DNA of 64,000 nucleotides from Dryococelus australis (Eukaryota > Arthropoda > Insecta > Phasmatodea > Phasmatidae): positions 223,953,924 through 224,017,923 of the forward strand of contig CM056993.1 in NCBI GenBank assembly GCA_029891345.1, written 5' to 3'. Made by a program: the position numbers and the translations under genes. Numbering within the stretch: the first letter of the stretch is position 1; each line of letters starts with the position of its first letter. Under the pieces are notes generated by a model, which saw nothing but the letters and a program-made list of their open reading frames with translations, made no database searches and had not been told where the DNA came from. This document shows, in pieces, positions 1 through 10,754 of this stretch.

Positions 1-750
1 AGCGGAACCAGAAACCGGAACAAACTAAAACGTTTCTATTAACACACAAAAAATACAAGCAATCCAACACCATCATTCATCGCCTCCTCAACAGTGACAG
101 ACCCAATATACCCTTAGGTACCGCCTAACCAAAACAACAGGGTACCCGGCACCCCAAACCAAATGTTACAAGGAGGAGTGGATAGGGTAGGGGTGGGAAG
201 TAGGGAGGTGTGATCTCCAGGAGTAACCAACGAAGGGAATTACCCGGTACTACACCAAATGCTACGATGTGGGATAAGTGGTAGGGAAAGTGTGAGATAG
301 GGTGAGGGAAGTGTAAAATTTAGACTTACAAAAAATATAGAATGTGAACCTACACTACAATCTATCCTGCAAAGCCTCCACCACATGCTGTACCTTTTAC
401 TTAGTAGTAAAAGGTACTAACCTACCCTAAACCTAAGCCACTACTTTAATACAAAAAAAGGCTAATTTAAAGCCAAAGGCACAGGGAGTAGGGAAATTAA
501 AAGAGGAGAGGGGTTGGTTAGGGAAAATGGTGGTTTACTAGGAACGCAATAGAGAGGAAAATGGCGAACGCTTCATGGGTCAGTCACAGCTAGGTACCAT
601 GCAACAAAGTAAAAACAAATAAAATAGAACTTATCCATTAATAGGCACCCAGTGCCTAAATACCATGACCCTAATTTTATATGACGTGTTCTAGGCCTCC
701 CAAATAGAAGAGGGAGGTTATCCTCCTCAACTTACAAGGAAGAACTATTA

Positions 751-823
<73 letters not shown>

Positions 824-2934
824 TTTATCAAAAACAAACAAGTAAATTAGCAGGTTATCAAATAATATTAAATAACAGAAACAATAAAAACATTTTTTGG
901 ATATGAGTGCATAATTAGTTCTCTTCAACTACCAGGTAGGTAGTTATAAGAAAACAAATTTCATGCTTATAGTTATTAAATTATTAAGGACAAAAAAATT
1001 ATGTCTTGTAGGGCTGACACAGGATGTCCCTCACACAGGTATTATAAAAGGGATCAACAGATAGGAAAATTTAAATTTACTTCCAATCACCTAATGTAGT
1101 AGCGCCTTTCCCCTTGCCCACAAGGACTTAAAAGAGAGAAACTCAGGATCACTTAAGTTACTTTATTTACGGGAGCTTATAAATGAATTCAATTTATTAA
1201 TAGATTGGCCAGGAATATTAACAGAGTGATGAGATTTAATTTAAACAGAAAACGAAAGAAAATGGTAAACGATTTTAGACTGTATAAAGGAAACTACTTT
1301 ACAATTTAGTTTTAGAGAGGAACTAATCAAAAGAAAATATCGCGCAACACAACAAGGACTTCGGTTTCTGCCAGTACAGTAGGACCTACACTACTCAACC
1401 ACCTACGAACTCGACAATCTTCGGGGCCATTTACACACCAGGCACTACTGATATCCATACTACTGATGCCAAATCCATACTAAATAAATTAAACAATGGG
1501 AAACTTAACCCTGATGGCCCCTCGGCCAGTACTGATGGAGAGTACATAATTACCAATGAACCTGTTGCCCTGACTCAACACGGCCATCGCACCACGGGTG
1601 TGGCGCACTACATCGTCTCCAACTGTGTCCCTTGTTTACTAAGGTCAAACTATTAAAAGGCAGATTCGGGGCATTTATTCCAGCTAAACAGGGACGAAAC
1701 TCCCGACCACGCACAAAAATAAACTTTTCCAGAGAAGACTCGTCATTATTTTGATGTCGCAGCCTCCTTCGGGGCATCCCACCTGCTCCACAACCAGCCG
1801 CTCACAACAGCTGTCCGCTATTGTCTTTCTCTCTCACTCTCACTCATGACTCCCTGACCTCGATATCTACTGCCGATAAACACCAGCTGCCTCGCTGACG
1901 TCACGAGCAGGGTCGACCTTTTTATGGTCCAATCAGAGCCTGCCACCACCGAAATCAATACCTCGATACCTCGCAGCTAATGCCCTGTTTACACTTACAG
2001 TTCCTTACTACTTCTCGTCAGCACAACAGCCTTGCCTTTACCAAGGAACAAGACAACACAGATTTTCACTTCACACCTCTGCCCGATGCTTCGAACGAGC
2101 AGAAAAATAACAATTCTCCCGAACTGCTGAAGGGGGAATTATAACTCGCACCTAGTCGGCTAAATACGGCCAGCAGCCGCCACTTCAGAAGGAGCCTGCT
2201 GATTCAAGTGGTGACGAAATGCTTTCAAGATTAAATATATCAAGTGATCTCTTTCCTTAAAATCCTCGGCAGTCAAAAAATAAAATAAAATGCCTGTATT
2301 CTAAAAAAAAAAAGTGAAGTATCTGTTACCTAATTTAATTCCACCATAGCTTAAATGATCTAACCTTATAATAAAAAGTAAATACGAATGAAACAAATAA
2401 AATCGGCAAATAAATAACTGTCCTTAGGTTTCAAAAAGTAAAAGGATTTTAAAAAATTAAATGTAGTTCTCTGAGAGAACGACTTTCAGTTATCAATTCC
2501 ACCAAAACTTCGGCATCTAGCTTAATGTCACGACTGTTGAAACTGAATTCCCCAAAAACATGTTTTGAAATTTAAAAAAATCAATAAAGTATCTATCACC
2601 ACGTTACTTACTGAAGAAAAAAAAGAAAACATGTATTTCTTAACAAACAAAAGGTAATTGTAATAAGAAGGGCTGAACCCATTCCAAAACAGCCTAATTT
2701 CCTAACGTAACCTCCAAGGATGGGATTGCCATATGAAAAATACTAAACGAAGATTCAATTAAGAGTCGGCCTATCGCATCATAGCAAAAAAAAAAATACA
2801 AAAGGGTAGGGAAATTCCTGCTGGCATAAAATCTGAGGTACGTGAAAAATAAATATGTAGCCAGCAAAAATACCACTACAGAGATCCCGCCAACAAAAAA
2901 GCTCAGTTTAACTCAAAATCACAAATAAAATTTT
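1..2934. other. Intergenic DNA, no supported gene
   Basis: No reading frame here resembles a known family. A degenerate duplication of roughly 100 bp is visible between about 130 and 300: both parts carry a ggtac/cggtact start, a ccaaatg block and a purine-rich ggataggg/ggataagtgg stretch. The 1,550-1,777 minus-strand frame is arginine-rich and shows no recognisable domain. The sequence becomes richer in A+T from about 2,300 on. Nothing else is supported. Confidence 0.6.
755..818. repeat. (AT)n microsatellite
   Basis: An uninterrupted AT dinucleotide run of 64 bp, about 32 units. It is self-complementary and prone to slippage, so its length is likely to differ between individuals and assemblies. 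Confidence 0.97.
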
Positions 2935-2960
2935 AACCCTAAAACACACACCATAACAAT

Positions 2961-3240
2961 TTGTGGTGCAGAGGTGATAATGTAAAGAGACATAGTGATA
3001 TGTGCAAAGGTACCGTACGTTTGCTTGACACGAGAAGGCACGACAAGTTTAGTCTTCCTGTCGATTCGACATGTACTTCTGCGAAGAGTGACATGAATCC
3101 TGGCTATTCGAAAGACCCGAATGACCTAGTCGATAGACTATGATGGTTGGTTTCAGTGCAGAGAGGTTGATATTTGTTTATCATCGCAGAGACAAATTCG
3201 ATTATTGATGGACTCAGAGCTGGATGCTTTAACGAATTGT
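2961..3240 (+). pseudogene. Zinc-finger protein C-terminal remnant (left-arm copy)
   Basis: The plus frame contains a degenerate finger tail (RGDNVKRHSDMCKG) and, further on, the segment GYSKDPNDLVDRL followed by stops. The right arm encodes the same order on the minus strand at 18,180-18,760, with a more complete finger starting CVICGAAFGRGDNLKR. The left copy has lost the first cysteine pair and about 360 bp in the middle, and has in-frame stops after DRL. The tail (DPN.LVDRL, then SIIDGLRAG) resembles C-termini of uncharacterised proteins I associate with Polinton/adintovirus-like elements; that link is inference. The copy is dead. Confidence 0.5.
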
Positions 3241-3244
3241 ATAT

Positions 3245-3332
<88 letters not shown>
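3241..3332. repeat. (AC)n(AT)n compound microsatellite
   Basis: A run of about twelve AC units passes directly into about 32 AT units. The right-arm equivalent near 18,065-18,095 is much shorter and interrupted, so the tract expanded after the arms separated. Frames reading YIYIYI or THTHTH across it are artefacts of the repeat. Confidence 0.95.
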
Positions 3333-3334
<2 letters not shown>

Positions 3335-3478
3335 GCAATTTGGTTATGTATATAATAAATATAAACATTAACAATAAATTACTTTGTTATTTTTAATTCT
3401 TACCATCTAAGAAATGTAGCTACCAATGTGAGCTAGCCGGAGTCTTGCTGCGCACACTTCCAGATGATGATCAACACT

Positions 3479-3498
3479 TGGTGTGTGTGTGTGTGTGT
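3479..3498. repeat. (GT)n microsatellite
   Basis: A short GT run inside the left arm. The right arm carries the complementary short AC run near 17,908-17,920, so this tract predates the duplication. Confidence 0.85.
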
Positions 3499-3873
3499 AT
3501 ACAGGTTATCACCTCAGATATACATAGTGGACCGTCTTGTATGCCGGGCGGAACATGTATTGTAGTTTCCATCCAGTGATAATATATTGCTTGCAGCGAC
3601 CCTTCAGAGACCCTTGACATCGCTGACGATGTTACAGATTGTTATTCCTTGGCCATGTTGTAGTAGAGTACCAAATCACAGTAGTACAACCGTACCATAG
3701 CAGCACATCCTACCAATCATCACATATTGGACAAGCATCGAGCACTATATATCACATCAGTCATTGCCTCAAGTCTGTCAGAGAACGTGTGACTGCGTAT
3801 ATACCCTAGTTTTATGCACACAAAAGCCTTATCTAACATGGGTAACACACCAACAAGGAAGTGGAAAAATATT

Positions 3874-3960
3874 TTTCAGGTGTATGATACGAACCTATGC
3901 TCCCCCACACAGGGAACCAGAGTTTAAATCCAGCACCTTAGACCTCTCGGCCAACCTGAC
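3874..3960 (-). tRNA. tRNA-Leu(UAA)-like sequence, left arm, probably a pseudogene
   Basis: On the minus strand this 87-nt stretch folds as a leucine tRNA. The 5' acceptor strand is GTCAGGT, the A box TGGCCGAGAGG is intact, the anticodon stem-loop reads CTGGA-TTTAAAC-TCTGG with anticodon TAA, and a long class-II variable arm follows. The T-arm is damaged: the B box reads GGTTCGTATCA instead of GGTTCGAATCC, and the T stem ATAGG/CATAC does not pair well. The last acceptor base is also mismatched. It is the inverted partner of the copy at 17,446-17,531, which has a perfect B box but a weaker 5' end. With a degraded B box, polymerase III transcription is doubtful. It could also be a tRNA-derived piece of a mobile element. 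Confidence 0.55.
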
Positions 3961-5257
3961 AATCTGTATTAGTAAGGAAATCACAAGGCATATTAAATGT
4001 TATACTATATGAGCGATGTGGTTACTTTCTAATTTGAGTGGTGATAATGTAAAACATGATATAATAGACGATGTACTCACATTTATGTTGGAGGAGGCTG
4101 ACATCGTCGGAACAGAATATAGAGAGCATATGTCTACCTTTCATTACATACATTAAAGTTTCAGTACTCGACGAACCACGAGTGCATGTGATGCCAGAAC
4201 TACACTACTGCGGTCTTGGACTCCCAGACACTCAATAGTGGTGGTGGTAGTGGTGATGACGGGACAGAGTATGGTTACGAAGGTGCGGTTCTTGTGTAAA
4301 GTATGACACTGAGGAAGGCATGGAAGGCTGTAGGCATAGAACACAAGTGTGCAGAGTCTGCCACTAACAAACATGCAATGATGGTTCGGTGTGCAGGCTC
4401 GGTACACAAGTGTTGATAGGTCATGAAGACAGCGTATGACTGCCTCTAAGTAAGTATGTGTAGGTCGGTGTATGACCACTGTTAATTGGAGGCTCCGTAC
4501 ATGCAAGTACATCGGGCAAGGTCATCAGCAAGTTTAAGGATGAGTGTCGGAAGAAATAGCATGATGGAGTTCGTCGGCCTGAAGTTCAACTCTACGCATA
4601 CGTGTGCAGGGACAAGGTCGTGAAACAGGCCAAAGGGGTTCAGAAATGTGTCATCCATCGAGTTATCACCATCGAGGTCTACAGGCACGATCTTCTGGAC
4701 CTCCAACTCATGAGGGTGCAGGTCCATAGCATTAAGTTGCACTACAAGCACGAATTTTACACTGGATGTAGCAATAAGCTCACATTATCGTGGACTGACG
4801 ACACGCATCGGAAATGGGCGAAGGCATACATACCATCTCCTATGGCTACACTGGATAAATCATGGTGCGCACACGCCATGTTGGTGGCCAGTGTCCCGAT
4901 GTCCATTTGCAATATGTCGGCCAGTGGCGAGTGGCCTTGGCAGCAGCCAGTACACTGACGACTATTATTTTTGTTGTAAGGATGAAGTCAGAATGGCAAA
5001 TCTCAGAAGTCCTGCTGTCTAACAAAATGGCGGCAATTGTGCCAGCAATGGTCATTGCACATAGGTCATAAAGACAGGTTATGACCGAGTGTACGTTGGT
5101 GGTGGGCAGCCATGATGGCGACCAGTGCGCCAACGACTACCATTTACAAAATGTTGGATGGTGGCAGATGACCATGACAGAAGCCAGTACACCGACTACT
5201 GACATTTTGTTTGCAAGTATGAAGTCTTAATGTAGGCAGCAGCCTTTGGTGATCGAT

Positions 5258-5625
5258 CAGAAGGGCCAGAGTGGGAAGCAGTCAGAAGTCCCGGAGTGGC
5301 GGTCGCTGATGGCGGGCGAACAGCATTCTGAATGCCACCCTTCACCTTGACCTTTGCCTACCATTTCGAACTTAGAAAATTTTACAGCTTAAAGGAAAAA
5401 ATTCTAATTTTTAGAAAATTTTTCATCGTAATTCTATGGCGGCGGCTTCATCTATGACAAAGCCGAAGTCGGGGGTTGGCCCCCATCTTCAGCTGCCATG
5501 GAATTACGATTTAAAATTTTTCTAATAATTATGAATTTATCTTTTATGCTGAAAAATTTTCGAAGTTTGAAATGGTGGACAAAGGTCAAGGATCTAGGAT
5601 AAGGTCAAGTGTGGCATTCAGAATT
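5258..5625. repeat. Foldback (inverted-repeat) element
   Basis: Two arms of about 115-130 bp (from about 5,325 and ending at about 5,625) are near-perfect inverted copies. Both begin attctgaatgccac, continue through an AT-rich core with aaaattt motifs, and meet at a GC-rich centre (about 5,437-5,500) that itself forms a hairpin (gaagtcggggg / cccccatcttc). Outside the arms, two to three units of the adjacent 25-bp minisatellite occur in reversed orientation at 5,258-5,322, so the inverted structure also includes minisatellite DNA. No coding capacity is visible. It looks like a non-autonomous foldback/MITE; I could not define a target-site duplication. Confidence 0.75.
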
Positions 5626-5655
5626 CCAGTCGCCACCGCCAGCACCCACCACCTC

Positions 5656-6080
5656 GGCCCTTCTAAACGTCCGTCACCCCGGCCCTTCTGACCGCCCGCC
5701 ACCCTGGCCCTTCTGACCATCCCCCACCCCGGCCCTTCTGAAAGTCCCCAACCCCGGCCCTTCTGACAGCCTGCCATCCCGGCCCTTCTGACCATCCGCC
5801 ACCCCGGCCATTCTGACTGTCTACCACCCCAGCCCTTCTGACCACCCACCACCCTGGCCCTTCTGACCGCCTGCCCCCGGCCCTTCTGACCGTCCCCCAC
5901 CAAGGCCCTTCTGATTGCCCGCCACCCTGGCCCTTCTGATCATTCCCCACCCCGGCCCTTCTGACTGCCCACCACCCCAGCCCTTCTGACCGCCCGCCAC
6001 CCCGGCCCTTCTGATCGTCCGCCACTCCGGCCCTTCTGACCGTCCGCCACCCTGGCCCTTCTGACCACCTGCCACTGGCT
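5656..6080. repeat. 25-bp GC-rich minisatellite, about 17 units
   Basis: The unit is close to GGCCCTTCTGACCGCCCGCCACCCC. I count about 17 tandem copies with point variation and one shortened copy near 5,870. Since 25 is not a multiple of three and the reverse complement has no stop in any frame, all three minus frames stay open across the array. That produces overlapping pseudo-proteins of the type GQKGRGGGRSEGPGW. These are not genes. The array lies just left of the gypsy element insertion. Confidence 0.93.
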
Positions 6081-6162
6081 GCTGCCCCCATTCAAACTTG
6101 TGACTTGTGACCACTTGCCACCTGCAGTCACCTCCGCCCGCGCAACCATTGTGCAAATGTCT

Positions 6163-6926
6163 TGTGATACCCAAGCGGACTAGGGCTGAGCACAAATACT
6201 CAATAAGAAATAATCTAAGTCAATCTAACACTTTTCATTAAATCAATCACTGAATCGGTTACACTTTTAATTATACATCTACTTACTTGGCGATGTGGCG
6301 GAAGACGACATGGGAATTGTTAATATAAAACAAAATACAATCTTGGTTAGAAGCAACTTCATTCTATAGCCACTGTGATGAAGAAGAGTGGAGTCTCAGC
6401 CCAGCTAAGGCGAGTCGTCCCAGGCGGTGATGTGCAGTCTCTGATGTCCTCTGCTGAAGTCCCCCGTTCTCAAGCTGTGCATGGCATAACAAAGCAACAT
6501 GAGTGTAGTGGGGAGAAATCTCCCTCCACCAAGAAGTCGTGCATGAGCAGTCTCCCACCAATAAAAAGTCAGGTCGAGAAGAGTCGCCCACCAATGAGAG
6601 AGCAAGGTTTGGTGTTAGCCGACGTACTGGAACTTTGCACACGGCCCCAAAGTGTGGTAACGAAATCATGTGACGGGAAAATATCACGTGACACAGCGCG
6701 TGATTCCAGGAGTCATGGGACGAAAATATCGTGAAAAACAGCACGTATTTCCCATCGAAAATGGTTAGCAATCGCAGTCACGCGGTGCTGAAATCACCAT
6801 AGGCACTATTGGAGCGGATACAATTTCCTGTTACAGGCACAGCAGAACCTGATAAGTTGCGAAAATACTTCATTTAAATGTTCTCTCTCTGAACTGGAAT
6901 GCTGGTGGAGTGGCCACGGCACTACA
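6163..6926 (-). repeat. 3' LTR of gypsy element
   Basis: It matches 14,806-15,569 along its whole length with scattered substitutions and small indels. It is bounded by GTCT on the outside and by the polypurine tract on the inside. Several frames of 65-135 codons cross both LTR copies; they are not conserved as proteins and are regarded as chance. Confidence 0.93.
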
Positions 6927-6940
6927 TTACTCCCTCTTCT
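6927..6940 (-). promoter_or_regulatory. Polypurine tract (plus-strand primer)
   Basis: On the minus strand the sequence AGAAGAGGGAGTAA lies immediately before the LTR start TGTAG. A purine run at this position is the usual RNase H-resistant primer for second-strand DNA synthesis in LTR elements. Confidence 0.8.
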
Positions 6941-7998
6941 AGAAATGTTTTGTTCAGGCTGAGCAAAACTTTAGAAAGATATGTTTCTGAAGCTATATGT
7001 GAGTTGGTCATCAAAGTGATTCTGGTTGAAGTATAGAGACTGGGAGTGCAACTGCTCTATCAGAATCAACAGGATGTGGACTCATCAACTACGGAAATTC
7101 AGGTTTCCGGTCGACCAACTAACAGCCATTGGTTGTAGCAGCGATGTTGACACATGAGTTTTCTTTCTTGAAACTTTATGATATTGCTTCCATACTCGCG
7201 GTAAACTGAATCATAAAATTTAATAAAAGGGAATGAGTCAATTACTATTCCATCATATAACTTTAAAATTAACTGAACTCAAAATGGGGAGTACCATCTA
7301 ACCTTCCTCAATATTTAAGTTCACCTTTGTAATTTTCCAAAGTTCATCTGAAACAAATCTCATATAAAATATGCATATTGGATAACATTAAACATCAACA
7401 CTTATTACAAATATTTGGTACAGCTCTGTCTTGCATAGCAAGACTATTAAATAGTTCGATCATAATTTATTTGTAATGTTCATGGAGTAATTAAACAAAT
7501 AAATGTCATTAAGTGGAATATATATGTTCATAACACAGTGTATCTTGTGTTTATTAATTAAAATTAAAATGCCTCTCGTTTTCATTCATTAAGCTTACAA
7601 TAGTTAAAAACGTTTTCATACTTCAGTTAAGTTATCATGATTTTAGAAGAAGAAGATGTATACCAATAACTATAATACAATAAAACAATTGAATGAACAC
7701 ACTGAGACATATTATGTTTGATGCTCTCTGGAATATAGGATTCCTAGTGTAATATTATTTGCTGTAGCAATAAATTTTCAAAATTACACCCACTATATTC
7801 TGCTTTTCCTTGACTCTACTTTAATTTTGCCTCTAGGCATCAACATTTAATCACTTCGACGTATCATGGAATTCTTAAAGCAAGTAGTGGCTGTCATCCT
7901 CGCTGTCGGCTGCGGGGCTGGAACTGTGCTCGAAACAGCACACATTTCCATGGCATCTGCTTGATCCTCGGGAAGTTGGGCGAGCTCTGTGATCTCAG
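6941..7998. other. Non-coding spacer between pol and 3' LTR
   Basis: About 1 kb of AT-rich sequence with no long open frame on either strand. In related elements an env-like gene can sit here; nothing resembling one is visible, either because it was never present or because it has decayed. Confidence 0.55.
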
Positions 7999-9495
7999 CT
8001 ACCTATCTAGAGTGCTGTCGTCCCTGGGGCACTCAACACATATTTCATCTACTTCACCTATTTCTGTTAACTCTGTTATATCTGCTAAAATTGGGCGTGA
8101 CTTTGAGCTTATATTTTCCTCAATATTTTCCTCACTTAATTCTTTACTATCGCAAAATTCCTCAACTGATTCTACTTCATCAATAATCCGCGGGGCTTTT
8201 TCCCTACAGGTTATGTCTCGGCCTTGACACGAGCTCCTTGGCTCTGTAGAATTTTTAGACAACTTTAATCTATCACTGTGCACAATACCTTTTCTCTTGT
8301 CTAATGATACTTCAAATGTGACTTAGCTCAGTTTTCTCAAAATTTTATGAGGTCCAGACCAAAACTTATGAAACTTAGATACTCAGCCTTTCTTAACACT
8401 TGGTGTGTGTAGATACACATAATCACCTACCTAAATATCGGGTGATTTGGAATTCTTGTTATAATACTCTTTTTGTTTCTCAAAAGCTACTTTATTCCTT
8501 TCGCTAGCTACTTCATGTGATGCTTTTAACTTATTACTCAAAATATCTACGTGTTCCTTGGCTGTCATACCTCCCTCTAACATATTGGGCTGACTACTCA
8601 ATTCACCTAAAAGGGGTAGCATAACTTCTTTCCCAAACAACAAATAATGTGTTCTATAACCTGTCACTGAATGTGGGACCGTCCTATATGCATGCACTGC
8701 ATATGACAAATATTCTTTCCAATTACTACCGTATTCATCTACGTAATGAGTTATCATGTCCCTTAGGGTTCGATGAAGTCTCTCAACACGTTCGTTGCAT
8801 TGTGGTCTGAAAGGGATTGTCTGTAACTTCTGAATTTTTAACACTTTGAATGTCTCTAACGTCAACCTAGACACAAAATTTCTCCCTTGATCTGTCAGCA
8901 GGCTTTGAGGACAACCATGCCTTAAAATAATCAGCTGTTCGAAATATTACGCTTCTGTCTCCACAGCTTGATCAGGAATTGGTATCACTTCGCAGTACAT
9001 TGTGAAATAATCAATAAAGGTCAACACATATTTATTCCCTTTCTCTCTCATCTGTAAGGGACCTAAAATATCTAGAGATACCAACTGAAATGGGGAATTT
9101 ACTTGCTGTAAAGAACCTAACGGTGCTTTCGTCATTTTCATACTTTTTCTCCTAAGACAATCATCGCACCTCACAATATATTCATCTACATCTTTATTCA
9201 ATACTGGCCACCAGTACAAAGATTTGAGGAGGTTTTGAATTCTCTTCACGCCTTGGTGAGCAGAAAATGGAGTGACATGGTGATTACTAATTACGCTGGT
9301 CACGAGCGACTTTGGAACAACTACTAAAATTTTTTCTTCGTCTCTTTTATATAGGACGCCTTCCCTATCAATAAAGAAATTTCCCTTTCTTGTATTATTA
9401 ATTATACTTTGACATATTTCGTCTTCCCCCTGTTCTTTCTTAATTATTTCTCTAGTTAAATATTCTGAATTTATCGCATTTACCATTCGAGACAA
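7999..9495 (-). pseudogene. pol: Gypsy integrase domain of pol (broken)
   Basis: The integrase inserts retrotransposon cDNA into the genome. The N-terminal zinc-binding region shows HH (HHVTPFSAHQG) followed by CDDC. The catalytic core keeps all three acidic residues: D in LVSLDILGP, D in the LLTDQGRNF block near 8,900, and E in CNERVER. A GPY/F-like module (FWSGPHKI) follows at about 8,330-8,430, then an acidic C-terminal tail (to 7,999) rich in Glu and Asp. A stop after PDQAVETEA near 8,947, a frame change before 8,874 and further stops near 8,430 break the frame. The order and motifs identify Ty3/gypsy integrase clearly. It lies directly downstream of RNase H in the element. Confidence 0.88.
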
Positions 9496-9499
9496 ATAT

Positions 9500-9985
9500 C
9501 TGCATCCGCATGTTTTTTGCCCTGTTTATCGACTACTACAAAATCAAACTCTCTTAAACGAAGTGCCCATCGAGTGAGTCTTGAACTAGGGTCTTTGAAA
9601 TTCAATAACCATCTCAATGCACCATGATCAGTAATAACGGTAAATCTACGCCCGTACATTTATGCTCTGAACTCTTTTGTGGCAAAAATTAAAGAGCACA
9701 ATTCTTTATATGTTGTACTATAATTCCTTTCTGCTTATTTTTATTGTCTACTGGCATAGGCAATCGGTTTCTCGTGCCCGTTCCTCATTTTAACATTTTA
9801 AAAGCTTCTTCTTGTTCTGCTCTCCAAATGAATGGTTTATATTTCTGAGTTAATTTCGTCAACGGTCTCGCTACATCCGTGAAATTCGGTACAAATTTCC
9901 TATAATACTGAAATAAACATATCACAGAGTGAACTTCTGTCACATTTTTAGGTCTCGGGAGTTCTTTAATTGCTTGTAGATTTTT
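9500..9985 (-). pseudogene. pol: Gypsy RNase H domain of pol (broken)
   Basis: RNase H removes the RNA template during reverse transcription. The minus-strand frames read KPIAYASRQ, then YSTTYKELCSLIFATKEFR, then [14 protein letters not shown], the usual gypsy RNase H succession of blocks including the TDH motif. Several in-frame stops occur (before the ERNYSTT block, after KEFRA, and upstream). It joins RT on one side and integrase on the other, as expected for gypsy pol. Confidence 0.8.
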
Positions 9986-10708
9986 CTAATTTGGTTCTAC
10001 GCCTCTTGAACTTACAACATCCGCTAAGTATTCTACCCTGTTTTGTACAAATGAACACTTACTAGGCTGGATTCGCAAGTTAGTTTCCTCTAGTATTTCC
10101 AAAACTTTAATCATGCGCTCGGCATGTTCTATCACAGTACTACTAAATATTATAATGTCATCAAGGTATACTAAACACTGATCACCTAACAAACCTATTA
10201 GAACATAATTCTCCATTAACCTCTCAAATGTAGCTGGGGCATTACACAGTCCAAACGGGAGTCTATTAAATTCATATTTCCCCATGAATGTAGCAAAACT
10301 CGTTTTCTCCCTATCACCCTCTTCTAACTCAATTTGGAAGTAGCCACTCGCTAAATCCAATGTTTAAAAATATTTCGACCCGTGCAAGGAATCTAACGTC
10401 TCCATGACATTCAGAATTGGATAATGATCTTGCTTCGTAACTTTACTTAACTGACGGAAATCTATACAAAATCTCATCTTAAACTGACCGTCTTTACTTT
10501 TCTGTTTCCCCATTACTACTGGAAACTGCCAAGGTGATTTACTCTCTGAAATAATATTTTTAACAAGCATGTCATTTATTTGCTCTGCAATTACTGGTTT
10601 CAATGCATGTGGCACTCTATATGGATTCTGCTTTATTGGTCCGGCTTCTCCTGTATCTGTCTTATGTTTCAATAAGTTCGTGAACACGAAATTCAAACTA
10701 TCTTCCAA
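9986..10708 (-). pseudogene. pol: Gypsy reverse transcriptase (one stop in the palm)
   Basis: This reverse transcriptase domain copies element RNA into DNA. Visible blocks include NPYRVPHALKPVIAEQIN, FRICIDFRQL-type (here MRFCIDFRQLSKVTKQDHYP), MDLASGYFQIELEE, FNRLPFGLCNAPATFERLME and the catalytic CLVYLDDIIIFS. The palm carboxylates in YLDD are intact. A TAA at 10,361-10,363 interrupts the protein just before the LASGYFQI block, and the frame ends near 9,986 before the connection domain. The level of conservation supports a Ty3/gypsy (Metaviridae-type) RT. Confidence 0.9.
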
Positions 10709-10710
10709 TT

Positions 10711-10754
10711 ATTATATATATATATATATATATATATAACACACACACACACAC
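10711..10754. repeat. (AT)n(AC)n microsatellite inside pol
   Basis: About 28 bp of AT followed by about 16 bp of AC lies just upstream of RT in the coding strand of the element. A dinucleotide array of this kind would disrupt the polyprotein frame and probably arose after the copy was inactivated. Confidence 0.92.

Larger units (their letters stand above)
2935..5229. repeat. Left arm of large inverted repeat
   Basis: This stretch reappears in reverse complement at about 15,928-18,770. Anchors seen by eye include the block at 4,501-4,575 against 16,800-16,870, the tRNA-like block at 3,874-3,960 against 17,446-17,531, and 3,090-3,130 against 18,200-18,250. Divergence looks like 10-15 percent, so the arms are old. 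Compared with the right arm, the left arm lacks about 360 bp inside the zinc-finger coding remnant (near 3,085) and has gained a long AC/AT microsatellite. Its outer end at about 2,935 stops inside sequence that continues in the right copy, so the left arm appears truncated. What the arms belong to is uncertain: terminal repeats of a DNA element or a simple inverted duplication. Confidence 0.85.

Noticed and set aside
1919..1940. Minus-strand ATTGG and CATAAAAAGG as a CCAAT/TATA promoter pair
   Set aside because: The two motifs are only a few bases apart, not the usual spacing, and no transcript or gene follows that I can support.
3153..3396. Open frames reading YIYIYI and THTHTH on both strands
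   Set aside because: They are translations of the AC/AT microsatellite and have no coding value.
5656..6080. CRISPR array
   Set aside because: The units are contiguous and nearly identical with no unique spacers, and the context is eukaryotic.
5586..6195. Four overlapping Gly/Arg/Trp-rich open frames
   Set aside because: The 25-bp minisatellite is stop-free in all minus frames; the frames follow from the repeat, and unit variation does not favour any one frame.
6364..6771. ORFs of 66-135 codons on both strands, repeated at 15,017-15,283
   Set aside because: They lie inside the LTRs, overlap on opposite strands, and are truncated differently in the two LTR copies.
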